A stretch of 64,000 bases of DNA from Amycolatopsis solani (GCF_033441515.1 NZ_JAWQJT010000003.1:1364001-1428000), one strand, 5' to 3'; shown: positions 1 to 8,356, counted from the stretch's first letter. Notes: a model not told the origin generated them from the sequence alone. Numbers and translations are program-made.

Positions 1-20
1 TGATCACGGTCATGTAGGGC

Positions 21-54
21 CCGGTACCCCCGGGCGAGGCCCCAGGGGTACCGG
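21..54. repeat. Inverted repeat in left-edge gap
   Basis: Ten-base arms (CCGGTACCCC and its complement) flank a 14-base loop. The first 168 bases hold no gene. Short GGTACC and GGTTACC motifs recur here. The hairpin may be a terminator for a gene left of the window, but it lacks a clear T-run. Confidence 0.5.
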
Positions 55-168
55 TTACCCGGTTACCGACTTCGGTAGGTACCCAAAAATGTCCCACGGA
101 ACTTACGTTTGTGCTCGTCGCCCGGTTTCGGGGCCGACATCCGGATCACCTGGCCGAAGGGCATTTTC

Positions 169-873
169 ATGCGAATGTCGAGGGCTGTTGCCGCGGTCGG
201 AGCGGCCGCCGCGGCGCTGGGCCTGGTCTCAGCGGGGGTTGCGGACGCCCAGGAGGACATCATCGGGGGGAGCACCGTCTCCTCCGCGCCGTGGGGCGCC
301 CAGATCTACTGGAACGACGTCACCACCTACGGCGGGTTCGAGTGCTCCGGGACGATCATCGCCCCGCAGTGGGTGCTGACCGCGCGGCACTGCCTGAACT
401 CGCCGGGCATGCACGTCAAGGTCGGCAACGTCGCGCTCCAGCAGGGGACGAACGCCAACGTCGACCAGCAGAAGGCGTCGCCGAACGGCGACATCGCGCT
501 GCTGCACCTGACGACGGCGGTCAGCACCACGTACATGAAGCTCGGCACCGGCAACCCGCCGACCGGCGCCACCAACCAGATCTACGGCTGGGGCCGCACG
601 GAGGGCACCAGCCCGCCGTCGAGCACCCTCAAGACCGCCAACGTGCGCGTCACCGGCACGAGCTCCGACGCGTTCGGCGGCACCGCCATCGCCAGCCAGG
701 GCGTCAACGGCTCGGCGTGGCACGGCGACTCGGGCGGCCCGCAGCTGTACAACGGCGCCCAGGTCGGGGTGTGCTCCACGGGCAGCAACTCGGGTTCGAA
801 CCCGCAGGGTACGCAGAACTACGCGAGCATCGCCTCGAGCCGCAGCTGGATCCGCACCACGGCCGGCGTCTGA
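169..873 (+). CDS. Secreted trypsin-like serine protease (S1 family)
   Basis: This is a 234-residue chymotrypsin-fold protease predicted to be exported. The ATG at 169 opens a signal peptide (basic MRMSR, then an Ala/Val-rich core) ending near the AQEDIIGG junction. The IIGG is the usual mature N-terminus of trypsins and follows a short propeptide. The triad is intact: His74 in TARHC, Asp108 in GDIALL and Ser188 in GDSGGP. A GTG or ATG 60 bases upstream would add residues unlike a signal peptide, so I chose 169. A hairpin follows the stop. The substrate is unknown. The product resembles the small secreted trypsins common in Streptomyces and Amycolatopsis. Confidence 0.9.
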   Translation: MRMSRAVAAVGAAAAALGLVSAGVADAQEDIIGGSTVSSAPWGAQIYWNDVTTYGGFECSGTIIAPQWVLTARHCLNSPGMHVKVGNVALQQGTNANVDQQKASPNGDIALLHLTTAVSTTYMKLGTGNPPTGATNQIYGWGRTEGTSPPSSTLKTANVRVTGTSSDAFGGTAIASQGVNGSAWHGDSGGPQLYNGAQVGVCSTGSNSGSNPQGTQNYASIASSRSWIRTTAGV

Positions 874-878
874 CCCGC

Positions 879-911
879 CGGGCCGGCCTCACCGCCCGGG
901 AGGCCGGCCCG
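879..911 (+). terminator. Hairpin after the S1 protease gene
   Basis: Arms of 11 bases (CGGGCCGGCCT and its complement) flank an 11-base loop just downstream of the protease stop. This is a GC-rich, T-poor terminator of the kind common in high-GC Gram-positives. Confidence 0.6.
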
Positions 912-914
912 CGG

Positions 915-920
915 CATACT
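915..920 (+). promoter_or_regulatory. -10 element for leaderless YdeI-like gene
   Basis: CATACT ends six bases before the ATG at 927, with no Shine-Dalgarno sequence between. This fits transcription starting at or next to the start codon. Confidence 0.45.
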
Positions 921-926
921 TCCCCC

Positions 927-1370
927 ATGGAGTTCCGCACGCGGGTGCTGCTCGGCGGCAAGACCGCGACCGGCCTGCCGGTGCCCGACGAGGTCGTCGA
1001 CGCGCTCGGCGCCGGCAAGAAACCCGCGGTCACGGTGACGCTCGGCGGGCACACCTACCGCACGACGGTCGCGAGCCGCGGCGGGCAGTTCCTCGTGCCG
1101 CTCAGCGCGGAGAACCGCGAGCAGGCGGGCGTCGCCGCCGGGGACGACGTCGTGGTGGAGATCGCCCTCGACACCGCCCCGCGCGAGCTGGAGATCCCCG
1201 CCGACCTCGCCGCAGCGCTGGCGGCGGACGAAACCGCGCGCGCCCGGTTCGAAAGCCTTTCCTACAGCGCCAAACAGCGGTTCGTGCTGCCGATCGGCCA
1301 GGCGAAGACCCAGGAGACGCGGCAGCGGCGGGTGGCCAAGGTGATCACGGACCTGCGCGCCGGGAAGTGA
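927..1370 (+). CDS. DUF1905 / YdeI-OmdA domain protein
   Basis: This 147-residue cytoplasmic protein has two parts. The N-terminal 90 residues form a DUF1905-like beta domain (GGKTATGLPVP, GGHTYRTTV). The last 55 residues (LAAALAADETARARFESLS, followed by a KQETRQRR-type basic tail) match the bacteriocin-protection YdeI/OmpD-associated domain. Family members are widespread in actinobacteria and their biochemical role is not established. The stop overlaps the ATG of the next gene (TGATG), so the two are probably translationally coupled. A second, stand-alone copy of the C-terminal domain is at 36646-36831. Confidence 0.8.
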   Translation: MEFRTRVLLGGKTATGLPVPDEVVDALGAGKKPAVTVTLGGHTYRTTVASRGGQFLVPLSAENREQAGVAAGDDVVVEIALDTAPRELEIPADLAAALAADETARARFESLSYSAKQRFVLPIGQAKTQETRQRRVAKVITDLRAGK

Positions 1371-1852
1371 TGGACGCACGCACGGTGCTGCGCGTGCTGG
1401 CCGCCGTGACGCCGAACGCGGTGTGGCTCGCCGGCGGCTGGGGCATCGACGCGCTCCTCGGGCGCCAGACCCGTGAACACGGCGATCTCGACCTGCTGCA
1501 CCGGCTGGACGAAGAGGAAGCCGTCCTGGCCGCGCTGGCGGCACTGGGCTACCGCGAAACCCTCGACCTCCGCCCGGTCCGGTTCGTGCTCTCCGACGGC
1601 GCGACCGAGCTCGACCTCCACCCGCTCGTCTTCGCCGCGGACGGCTCGGCCACCCAGGAAGCCGACGACGCGGGCGCGGTCTTCCCCTACCCCGCGGACT
1701 GCTTCGTCACCGGGCACGTCGGCGGCGTCGAGGTGCCGTGCGTCTCCGCGGCCCAGCAGGTCTTCTTCCACCAGGGGTACGCGCCGCGCCCGCGGGACCT
1801 CGCGGACATGCGCCGGCTGCGCGAGGCCTTCGGCGTCGACACCCACTTCTAG
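1370..1852 (+). CDS. Aminoglycoside/lincosamide nucleotidyltransferase-like protein
   Basis: A 160-residue member of the minimal nucleotidyltransferase fold. It carries the signature GGWGIDALLGRQTREHGDLDL, written here in two parts: GGWGIDALLG then HGDLDL. These supply the Gly-rich loop and the two metal-binding acidic residues. A third acidic position is in ELDLHP. It resembles the aminoglycoside-2''-adenylyltransferase and LinA-type resistance family, but chromosomal homologues often have no proven resistance role. The start overlaps the stop of the upstream gene; a GTG three bases earlier is also possible. It ends convergently with the AMP-binding ligase, sharing four bases (CTAG). Confidence 0.8.
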   Translation: MDARTVLRVLAAVTPNAVWLAGGWGIDALLGRQTREHGDLDLLHRLDEEEAVLAALAALGYRETLDLRPVRFVLSDGATELDLHPLVFAADGSATQEADDAGAVFPYPADCFVTGHVGGVEVPCVSAAQQVFFHQGYAPRPRDLADMRRLREAFGVDTHF

Positions 1853-3261
1853 TCCACAACGGACCGCCGCAGCGCCGCCTTGTCCGGTTTTCCCGACGGC
1901 GCAACGGGAACCGCGCCCACGAAGCTGAACTGCGCCGGTACCGCGGCCTCCCCCAGCTCGGCCGCCACGCCCTTGCGGACCTCCGCCAGGTCCGGGTCGC
2001 GGCCCGGCACCGGGACCACGAACGCGTGCGCCGCTTCGCCCGTCTGCGCGTCCGGGACCGCCACGACGTACGCCTGGTCGACGTCCGGGTGGGCCGCGAT
2101 CGCCCGCTCGATCGGGCCGGCGTAGTGGATGATCGCGTTCACGATCACCACGTCCCGCGCGCGGCCCGACAGGTGGAGGTAGCCCGCCGAGTCCAGGTGG
2201 CCGAGGTCCTGCGTCCGCACCCAGCCGTCGCGCAGCACCGACGCCGTCGTCTCGGGATCGCGCCAATAGCCCGAAAACGCCGACGGGGTGCGCACCCAGA
2301 TCTCGTCGCGGACGTCGATCTGCACGGTGTCGCAAGGCTTCCCGACCGAGCCGATGCCTTCGTCGGCCCGGCAGATGGTCAGCATCCCGGTCTCGGTCTG
2401 CCCGTACGCGTGGTGCATCGCGGGCCCGATCCGCTCGGCCGCCTCGGCGAGTTTGTGCTGCGGCATCGGCGATCCCGCGACGATCAGCGCCCGCAGCGCG
2501 CTCAGGTCGACGGGTGAGTCGCGCAGGGAGTCGAGGATCCGGTGCAGGCGCGGCACGGTCGTCAACGCGGCGGTGATCCGCAGCCGCGTGAGGACCGCCG
2601 GGAAGTCCGGCAGGCCCTCGGGGATCACCGCGGTGCCGCCGGCCATCAGCGACACCCCCAGCTGCTCGACCATCACGGCGCTGGCCAGGGAGCCGAACAT
2701 CAGGTAGCGCCCGAAGGCGGCGCCCAGCCGTTCGTGGGCCGTGCCGGCCAGCGGCGGCCGCCAGACGCGGCCCTCGGTCAGCGCGCGGTAGCTGTACGCC
2801 ACGCCCTTCGGGACGCCGGTGCTGCCACTGGTGAACACCACCGTCGCGATGTCCTCGAGCCGCGCGCCCGGCGCCGGCTCCTCGTACGCGGCCAGCAGCG
2901 CGGGGCCGATCCGCAGCACCGGCACGCCGGCGTCGACCAGGTCGGCCGAGTCGTCCACGACCAGCGCCGAGACGTCGGAGAGGACGTGGCGCAGCTGCGC
3001 TTCCGGCAGCCCGGCCCGGACCGCGACCGCGCGGCCGCCGAGCACGTGCACCGCGATCAGCGCGGCGAACCCCTCCGGGGTGACGGCGGTGGCGAGGCCG
3101 ACGCCGTCGCCGGGGCCGAGCCCGGCCGCCCGCAGGCCCGCGGTGAACCGGCCGATCAGCTCCCGCAGCTCGCCGCGTGACGTGACGCGGGAACCGTGTT
3201 CGAACGCGGGGACCTCCGGAGCGCGCTCCAGCTCGTCCAGCAGAGCCTGCGGGTGGACCAT
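1849..3261 (-). CDS. AMP-dependent acyl/aryl-CoA ligase family protein
   Basis: This 470-residue member of the ANL superfamily is shorter than typical 500-550-residue ligases. The P-loop motif TSGSTGVPKG is at residues 144-152, YGQTE is near 300, the GWVRTQDLG hinge region is near 360, and the catalytic lysine is K458 in SGKPDK. These residues suggest it can adenylate a carboxylic acid and transfer it to CoA or a carrier. The substrate cannot be read from sequence. No polyketide or peptide synthetase lies nearby, so a fatty or aromatic acid is the default guess. It is monocistronic on the minus strand. Confidence 0.85.
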   Translation of the reverse strand: MVHPQALLDELERAPEVPAFEHGSRVTSRGELRELIGRFTAGLRAAGLGPGDGVGLATAVTPEGFAALIAVHVLGGRAVAVRAGLPEAQLRHVLSDVSALVVDDSADLVDAGVPVLRIGPALLAAYEEPAPGARLEDIATVVFTSGSTGVPKGVAYSYRALTEGRVWRPPLAGTAHERLGAAFGRYLMFGSLASAVMVEQLGVSLMAGGTAVIPEGLPDFPAVLTRLRITAALTTVPRLHRILDSLRDSPVDLSALRALIVAGSPMPQHKLAEAAERIGPAMHHAYGQTETGMLTICRADEGIGSVGKPCDTVQIDVRDEIWVRTPSAFSGYWRDPETTASVLRDGWVRTQDLGHLDSAGYLHLSGRARDVVIVNAIIHYAGPIERAIAAHPDVDQAYVVAVPDAQTGEAAHAFVVPVPGRDPDLAEVRKGVAAELGEAAVPAQFSFVGAVPVAPSGKPDKAALRRSVVD

Positions 3262-3495
3262 CTCGACCGCCTTTCGCCCGGGGGTCCCGGTCTACCCGGC
3301 GGATCTCAGAATTTCGGCAGAAGATCCCACGGCCGGCGTTGACGAGCGTGCGATCATCGGACAGCGGCTGAGCAGCTACACCGCACCCCCGGCGTCGCGC
3401 CGGGCTCTCGATCGCGCCCCCGAATCCCCGCCGGGCAGCCCCTATCGGTCCTCTGTGGGTAGAAGTGCCGTCACTGCGACCGGCAGTTGTGCCGT

Positions 3496-3523
3496 TTGAC
3501 CGCACTGGCCTCTTTTCTAGCGT
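3496..3523 (+). promoter_or_regulatory. Candidate promoter of the ESX module
   Basis: TTGACC at 3496 and TAGCGT at 3518 are separated by 16 bases and lie about 65 bases before the first WXG100-like gene. The gap 3262-3587 holds no gene. A strong ribosome binding site, AAGGAGG, is at 3571-3577. Confidence 0.6.
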
Positions 3524-3587
3524 GACTTTCACACCGCGCGGACCACCGCGCCAGGGGTATTCGCTTCAGGAAGGAGGTGGCCCGTCC

Positions 3588-3932
3588 ATGTCCAGTCCGG
3601 GATTCCAGGCAGATTCCGCTGCCATGACGCGCGCCGTCCAGGGTTTCGAGGAAACCGCGACGAACGCCAAGTCCACGATGGCCAGCTTGGAGTCCGAGCT
3701 GACCGAGGCGCTGCGCAACTACAAGGGTGACCAGGCCGTGGCGTTCTGGGACCTCCAGCGGCGGCTGCAGGAGAAGATGACCGTGGCCGTGAAGGAGCTC
3801 GACACCATGTCGCAGCTCGTCCACACCAGCCACCAGAACTACGGCCGCGGCGACGCCGACGTCCACCAGAGCTTCCAGGGGGTCGGCAACTCCCTCGAGG
3901 GCTCGGGCGTGATCCCCCGCCTCAACCCCTGA
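3588..3932 (+). CDS. WXG100-like ESX substrate (EsxB-type partner)
   Basis: This 114-residue all-helical protein probably forms the secreted partner of a type VII (ESX) heterodimer. The turn normally occupied by WXG reads Y45-K-G47, so the tryptophan is replaced by tyrosine. The C-terminal secretion motif YxxxD/E is present as Y85-GRG-D89. In known WXG100 pairs only one partner carries that motif, which makes this the EsxB-like subunit. The ATG at 3588 is chosen because AAGGAGG lies 10 bases upstream; the frame stays open further left without support. The second WXG100 gene follows after 18 bases. Confidence 0.8.
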   Translation: MSSPGFQADSAAMTRAVQGFEETATNAKSTMASLESELTEALRNYKGDQAVAFWDLQRRLQEKMTVAVKELDTMSQLVHTSHQNYGRGDADVHQSFQGVGNSLEGSGVIPRLNP

Positions 3933-3950
3933 CCCGAGAGGACGCCCACC

Positions 3951-4253
3951 ATGGCCGACGTCGTCGAAATCAATTTCGCCGCGCTGCAGCACAGCTCGGC
4001 ATCCCTGGCCGCCAAGGCCAAGGCGCTCACCTCGCAGCTGGAGCAGCTGCACCAGAACCTCCAGCCGATCACCGCGACCTGGTACGCCTCCGGCAGCTCC
4101 GCCGGTGACGCGGCCCGCCAGTCGGAGACCCGGCTGCGTCAGGCCACCGCGGACATCGTCGCGATCATCGCGCAGTTCGGCGGCAAGGTCGGCGAGGCCC
4201 ACGACCTCCAGCAGTCGCTGGAGAACCGCAACCAGGGGCTGTTCGCGGGCTGA
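3951..4253 (+). CDS. WXG100 family protein (EsxA-type partner)
   Basis: This 100-residue helical hairpin protein has the usual WXG100 length. The turn motif is slightly irregular (W44-YASG rather than W-x-G). It lacks a YxxxD/E tail, as expected of the EsxA-like partner of the protein encoded just upstream. The gene starts 18 bases after its partner's stop with a GAGAGGA ribosome binding site. An intercistronic hairpin follows, so the pair may be produced in excess over the downstream genes. No EccC ATPase or other ESX core gene is in the window. Confidence 0.85.
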   Translation: MADVVEINFAALQHSSASLAAKAKALTSQLEQLHQNLQPITATWYASGSSAGDAARQSETRLRQATADIVAIIAQFGGKVGEAHDLQQSLENRNQGLFAG

Positions 4254-4266
4254 TCCGCGCCCAGAC

Positions 4267-4314
4267 GTCGGTCGGCCGGTGCGGGAAACCCCCCGCTCGC
4301 ACCGGCCGACCGGC
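4267..4314 (+). terminator. Hairpin after the WXG100 pair
   Basis: Perfect 14-base arms (GGTCGGCCGGTGCG and its complement, 4270-4283 and 4298-4311) extend by three more pairs. A short CTTTCCCC tract follows. It could end most transcripts after the WXG100 pair or stabilise their mRNA. Confidence 0.65.
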
Positions 4315-4355
4315 TTTCCCCATGTCCGCCCAGTGCGCCCAGAGAGCCGGGACCG

Positions 4356-4742
4356 ATGCCAGACCAGTCGTACTACGTCCACCTGGAATCGCTGAAGGAC
4401 TTCGTGCGGGAGCTGGAAACCCAGATCCACGCGATGTCGAAACCGAACGACTTCCTGCTCACCCTCGGCGCGGAGCCGCTGTTGTTCGGCGAGTTCGGCG
4501 AAGCCGGGTCGCTGGCCGACGCGCACCGCGCCGCCGTCTCGGAGATGCAGGGCCTGCTCGACCAGGTCCGCAGCGCGATCGGCTTCGCGCAGGACGTGAC
4601 CACCACGGTCGCCGACGGTTACCAGAACGCCGACCAGGCCGTGGCCGGGGACCTGCACCACTCCGGTGCCGTCACCAACCTCCTCGACCCGGTGCTCGGG
4701 CTGCTGGGCCTCGGTGACTCCGACGGGAGCCGCAAGGGATGA
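4356..4742 (+). CDS. Helical protein of the ESX module, function unknown
   Basis: A 128-residue protein with mostly amphipathic helices (LESLKDFVRELETQIHAM, then DAHRAAVSEMQGLLDQVRSA). It has no signal peptide or membrane segment. The size, helical pattern and position between a WXG100 pair and a PPE-like gene suggest a WXG100-superfamily protein or a chaperone-like partner for the PPE-like product. No WXG motif is visible, so this is inferred from context. The stop overlaps the next start codon (ATGA), indicating translational coupling with the PPE-like gene and joint production. Confidence 0.7.
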   Translation: MPDQSYYVHLESLKDFVRELETQIHAMSKPNDFLLTLGAEPLLFGEFGEAGSLADAHRAAVSEMQGLLDQVRSAIGFAQDVTTTVADGYQNADQAVAGDLHHSGAVTNLLDPVLGLLGLGDSDGSRKG

Positions 4743-6037
4743 CGAAGAACACCGCGCACACGAACTTCGCCGCGTACAGCCACCAGCAGCTCTACGCGAT
4801 GCTCCAGGCCGGCGACCCGAACAGCGCGCGCCACGCCGCCGACAAGTGGAAGTCCGCCGCGCTGCACCTGCACGAGCAGGCCCACAACCTCAACTCGGAA
4901 CTGACCGAGTTCAAGGACCAGTGGACCGGTGGCGCCGCCGACCAGTACCAGCACATGATCGTCGACCTCGCGAACGGCATCTCCAAGGTGGCGCAGACCG
5001 CCGAGGCGATGAACGTGATGCTCGGCGACGCCGCCGACGCGCTGGTGAAGGCCAAGAAGGAGATGCCGCCGCCGGTTTCGGTGCCGGACGTCTCCCCCGC
5101 CGACGTCGCGCTCGCGGTGAACCCGCCGCTGCTGCCGCCGGACTCCTCGCCCGCCGTCGTGCAGGCCGCGGCGCAGCAGCGCCAGCAGGCCATCGCGAAC
5201 GTCGAGGCCCAGCAGTCCGCGGCCAACGCGGCCGGGTCGGCGCACGGCCGGGCGATCGTCGTCATGACCGAACTGGCCGGGGAGTACACGGTGGCCGAGG
5301 AGTCGATCCCGGCGTCGCCGAACGCCGTCCCGGTGCCCGCGACCCCGCCCTCCGGTGGCGGTGCGGGCAGCGCGGGTTCGCCCGGGCTCGTCGGCAACGG
5401 CGTCACCGAGCCTGGCGTCGTGGTCACCCCCGGCGACGGGCACCCGCTGCCCTCGACCGGCACGCCGCAGCCGGGCACGACCGTGCCGACGTCGAACCCG
5501 CTGTTCGGCGACATGTTCACCGCCGGGCTCGCCGCGGCCTCGGCCGCCGCGTTCGGCCGGTTCGGCTCGATCATGCCGAAGGTGCCGTCGTGGGCCACCG
5601 GCAAGGACCCGAAGGACAACAAGGAAGAGCCGCCCGGAACCAAGCTCGGCGGCGGCGGCGCGGGCGTCGAAGGCGGCGCCGGGGGCGGCATCCCGATCGG
5701 CGGGGGTGACGCGCCGTCGATCGGCGGCGGCATCCCCGGCGGGGCGGGCATCGGCGGCGGCGCCGACGCCCCGGCCGCGCACTCCGGCCTGGCCGGCGAC
5801 GGCGGCGCGAGCAACGCGTTCAGCGGTCTCGCGGGCGGCGCGGCCGGTGCCGTCGGCGCGGCGGCGGCCAAGAGCGCGATGCCGATGATGCCCATGATGC
5901 CGATGGGCATGGGCGGTGGCGGCGACATGGGCTCCGGACGGCGGATCCCGGCGTGGCTGGTGGAGACGGAGAACGTCTGGGGCCAGTCGGCCCCGGTCGC
6001 CCCGCCGGTCATCGGCGAAGAGCCCGAAGCGTACTGA
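4739..6037 (+). CDS. PPE-like type VII secretion substrate, Gly-rich C-terminus
   Basis: The 432-residue protein has an N-terminal helical domain of about 175 residues with W62-T-G64 at the expected helix-turn-helix. A Pro-rich linker follows, then a low-complexity Gly/Ala stretch (residues about 295-400, repeats such as GGGIPGGAG and MPMMPMMPM). A short conserved-looking tail contains RRIPAWLVETENVWG. This layout matches non-mycobacterial PPE-type ESX substrates, in which the helical head is exported and the Gly-rich part acts outside the cell. It is coupled to the gene before it by a four-base overlap, and a long palindrome follows the stop. Confidence 0.8.
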   Translation: MTKNTAHTNFAAYSHQQLYAMLQAGDPNSARHAADKWKSAALHLHEQAHNLNSELTEFKDQWTGGAADQYQHMIVDLANGISKVAQTAEAMNVMLGDAADALVKAKKEMPPPVSVPDVSPADVALAVNPPLLPPDSSPAVVQAAAQQRQQAIANVEAQQSAANAAGSAHGRAIVVMTELAGEYTVAEESIPASPNAVPVPATPPSGGGAGSAGSPGLVGNGVTEPGVVVTPGDGHPLPSTGTPQPGTTVPTSNPLFGDMFTAGLAAASAAAFGRFGSIMPKVPSWATGKDPKDNKEEPPGTKLGGGGAGVEGGAGGGIPIGGGDAPSIGGGIPGGAGIGGGADAPAAHSGLAGDGGASNAFSGLAGGAAGAVGAAAAKSAMPMMPMMPMGMGGGGDMGSGRRIPAWLVETENVWGQSAPVAPPVIGEEPEAY

Positions 6038-6040
6038 CCC

Positions 6041-6088
6041 GGTCGTGAGTGTTGAGTCGGGTTAGAACCCGACTCAACACTCACGACC
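6041..6088. repeat. Palindromic element, family 1, copy 1
   Basis: A perfect 48-base palindrome with a two-base centre (AG at 6064-6065) sits between the PPE-like and DUF1023 genes. Its arms begin GGTCGTGAGTGTTGAGTCGG. A second copy with one compensated base pair lies at 62061-62112. It could act as a bidirectional terminator or an mRNA-stabilising hairpin. Confidence 0.85.
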
Positions 6089-6113
6089 CCCTGCTGCGAA
6101 ACGGAGGCGGGCC

Positions 6114-7454
6114 GTGACGGCTGCCGGCTATCGCGTCGCCCCGGCCCGCCTCGACACCGTGGCCGGCGAAACCGGCCAGCGGGCCGACGCACTGCACACC
6201 GCGGAGACCGCGGTCTCCGGTGAGAAGGTCCCGGCCGCGGCGTTCGGCCAGGTCGAGGAAGCCAAGGCCGCGGCGAAGACGTTCGAGAAGACCATGAAGG
6301 AGCTGGGCGGGAAGCTCGAATCGGGCGTGTCCCGGCTCCGCAGCATCCAAAGTGGACTTACCGAGTCGGCGGCCGGCTACCGCCGCGTCGACGCGCAGAT
6401 CGCCGCGATGTACCGGGCCCTGCTGCCCGAGGATCCCTTGCCCAAGGCGGGAAACCCGGCCGGGATCGGCGGTTCCGCCGACACCGGCGCGTGGGCGCAC
6501 GCGATCGAGGAGAACCGCGCGAAGGTCGCCGACGCGCTGACGGCCGAGCGCGGCAAGCTCGCCGGGCTGACCGACGCCGACGAGATCGCGCGGTCGCGGG
6601 CGCGGATCAAGCTGTACGAAGACATCCTCGCGAACAACCGGCAGATCCTGAAGTTCGACCCGTCCGGCAACGGCCGGATCGCCGAGCTGGTCGGGCACGT
6701 CGAGCCCGGGACGCGGAACGTCGGGCTGTTCGTCCCCGGCGTCAACACGCAGATGTCCAACTTCGACGCCTACGCCGGCCTCGGGCGCAGCCTGGTCGCC
6801 GCGGACCCGACCGGGCGCACCGCGATGGTCGTCTGGGCCGACGGGGTGTTCCCGCAGAACCCGGTCGTGCAGGGCCCGGACGCGAGCTACGCGCAGACGA
6901 TGGCCCCCGACCTCAAGCACTTCACCGACGACCTGCGCGGCGAGATCTCCAGCCACGCCGGCGACGGCGTCACGCTGACCGCGATCGGGCACAGCTACGG
7001 CGGCGCCACGGTCGGCCTGGCCGAGACGCACGGCCTCGACGTCGACCGCGTCCTGCACGTCGAGTCGGCGGGCATGGGCCACGGCGTGTGGTCGCCGTCG
7101 GACCTGCCGGCGAGCCAGGCGGGCGTGCAGCGCTACTCGATGACGGCGCCGCTCGACCCGATCGAGATCGCCCAGGGCAACGCGTGGGGCCTGGAGTGGA
7201 CCGGCATCGGCCACGGCGCCGACCCGGACACCTTCCCCGGCGTCACCGAGCTGGAGACCGGCCGTTCCGCGGACGGCTCGCAGTTGTGGGGCCTGTCCTC
7301 GCACAGTGACGTGCTGAAGCCCGGTTCGGAGTCGTGGACGAACATCTACCGGGTGATCACCACCGGACCGGTGACCCCGGACGGCACCTTCGACCCGCGT
7401 GGCATCCTCGAACACGGCGTCGAGTTCCTGAACGACGGGGGTGTGCTGCGATGA
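6114..7454 (+). CDS. ESX-type N-terminal domain fused to DUF1023 alpha/beta hydrolase
   Basis: A 446-residue protein. Residues 1-110 are helical and resemble ESX substrate heads. From about residue 195 there is a DUF1023 alpha/beta-hydrolase domain with the nucleophile elbow GHSYGG (Ser294). The GTG at 6114 follows ACGGAGG at a good distance. Proteins of this build are commonly found beside actinobacterial WXG100 and PPE genes and may be exported, but their substrates are unknown. There is no signal peptide. The stop overlaps the start of the small gene behind it (ATGA), as in many effector-partner gene pairs. Lipase, esterase or toxin activity are all possible. Confidence 0.8.
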   Translation: MTAAGYRVAPARLDTVAGETGQRADALHTAETAVSGEKVPAAAFGQVEEAKAAAKTFEKTMKELGGKLESGVSRLRSIQSGLTESAAGYRRVDAQIAAMYRALLPEDPLPKAGNPAGIGGSADTGAWAHAIEENRAKVADALTAERGKLAGLTDADEIARSRARIKLYEDILANNRQILKFDPSGNGRIAELVGHVEPGTRNVGLFVPGVNTQMSNFDAYAGLGRSLVAADPTGRTAMVVWADGVFPQNPVVQGPDASYAQTMAPDLKHFTDDLRGEISSHAGDGVTLTAIGHSYGGATVGLAETHGLDVDRVLHVESAGMGHGVWSPSDLPASQAGVQRYSMTAPLDPIEIAQGNAWGLEWTGIGHGADPDTFPGVTELETGRSADGSQLWGLSSHSDVLKPGSESWTNIYRVITTGPVTPDGTFDPRGILEHGVEFLNDGGVLR

Positions 7455-7819
7455 GCCCGGAACTGGACCGGCTGGCGGTCGAGCTGACCGACGTGATCGA
7501 CAGCGTCGCGGAGGTGTTCGGCGAAGGTGCGGACCGCACGGTCGAGGGCGAGCTGGACTGCGACCCGACCCGCCCGGGACAGCTGTTCTGCTGGCAGTAC
7601 GGCGTCCGGCTCGACCACCCCGGCGAGCCGGAACGCCGCCTGGCCGAGGTCGTCCTGCCGACCCTGGCGGAGCGCGGCTGGGAGTCGCACGACCGGAGCA
7701 CCCCGCGCGAGCTGATCGCGCGCTTCAGCCGCGAGGGCGCGGACTTCACGGTCCACGTGGCGCGAGCCAGCCAGGCGGTGGCGATCATCGGCTCGACCCG
7801 CCCGGTCCCCGCGTCCTGA
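7451..7819 (+). CDS. Small acidic protein coupled to the DUF1023 gene
   Basis: I do not recognise this 122-residue protein. It is acidic, soluble and predicted to be alpha/beta (VEGELDCDPTRPGQLFCWQY, then several short strands near AVAIIGSTRP). It has no signal peptide or lipobox, so it probably stays in the cytoplasm. Its ATG lies inside the stop region of the DUF1023 hydrolase gene, so the two are made together. By analogy with other type VII effector loci it might be a chaperone or an immunity protein for the hydrolase. That role is inferred from position only. Confidence 0.7.
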   Translation: MSPELDRLAVELTDVIDSVAEVFGEGADRTVEGELDCDPTRPGQLFCWQYGVRLDHPGEPERRLAEVVLPTLAERGWESHDRSTPRELIARFSREGADFTVHVARASQAVAIIGSTRPVPAS

Positions 7820-7825
7820 AGCCCG

Positions 7826-8356
7826 TCACCACGGTGTCCCGCCCATGCTCGCGGGCCCGCTGTCGACGACGATCAGCTTGTCCCCCAGGAACTCGTCCAC
7901 GTCGGGGCTCAGCCACGACTCACCGCGCCGGGCACGGTGAAACCTGAATGTGCCGTTGGTGCTGTTCGCTCCCACGATGCACCGCACCGCGACAGACCCG
8001 GGCAGCGCACGGACGAGCCGCACGACTTCCAGGGCGAAGCCCCACCCGTGACGCAGCATCACCACTTGGGCCGCCGCACTGATCACCGGCTCGTCCGCCA
8101 GCGATCCGACCTCGATGGGCACCACATCGTCCAGGTGGAAGCTGCTCGTGGCGCACTCCCACGCGGTCAGATCCGGTCCGCCCGAGCGGGGCGCCCGGAC
8201 GTGGGCGGCGTGCCGGGCAAAGGCCAATGCCGGGCCGTGCCGGACGATGCCTTCGGCAACCAGCTCGCGTAGTCCCGGTGCCAGCTCCGCCGCCGGCACC
8301 GCGCACGACGGCCCCAGAGCTTTGATGGCCACCTCGTTCATCCGGATGGTGAGCAC
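7826..8356 (-). CDS. Hypothetical protein, function unknown
   Basis: A 176-residue protein that I do not recognise. It contains one Trp-rich patch (DLTAWECATSSFHLDD) and a predicted alpha/beta core, with no signal peptide or membrane segment. The GTG start at 8356 is tentative; an in-frame ATG 18 bases downstream would begin at MNEVAIKALG. Its stop lies six bases from the stop of the small ESX-linked gene on the other strand. It is followed upstream on the same strand by the inactive mycosin gene, 42 bases away, so the two could form an operon. Confidence 0.55.
   Translation of the reverse strand: MLTIRMNEVAIKALGPSCAVPAAELAPGLRELVAEGIVRHGPALAFARHAAHVRAPRSGGPDLTAWECATSSFHLDDVVPIEVGSLADEPVISAAAQVVMLRHGWGFALEVVRLVRALPGSVAVRCIVGANSTNGTFRFHRARRGESWLSPDVDEFLGDKLIVVDSGPASMGGTPW

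Noticed and set aside
1262..3532. Very long frame covering the AMP-binding ligase in another phase
   Set aside because: Arg/Gly/Pro-rich shadow translation. The 1849-3261 frame has every ligase motif.
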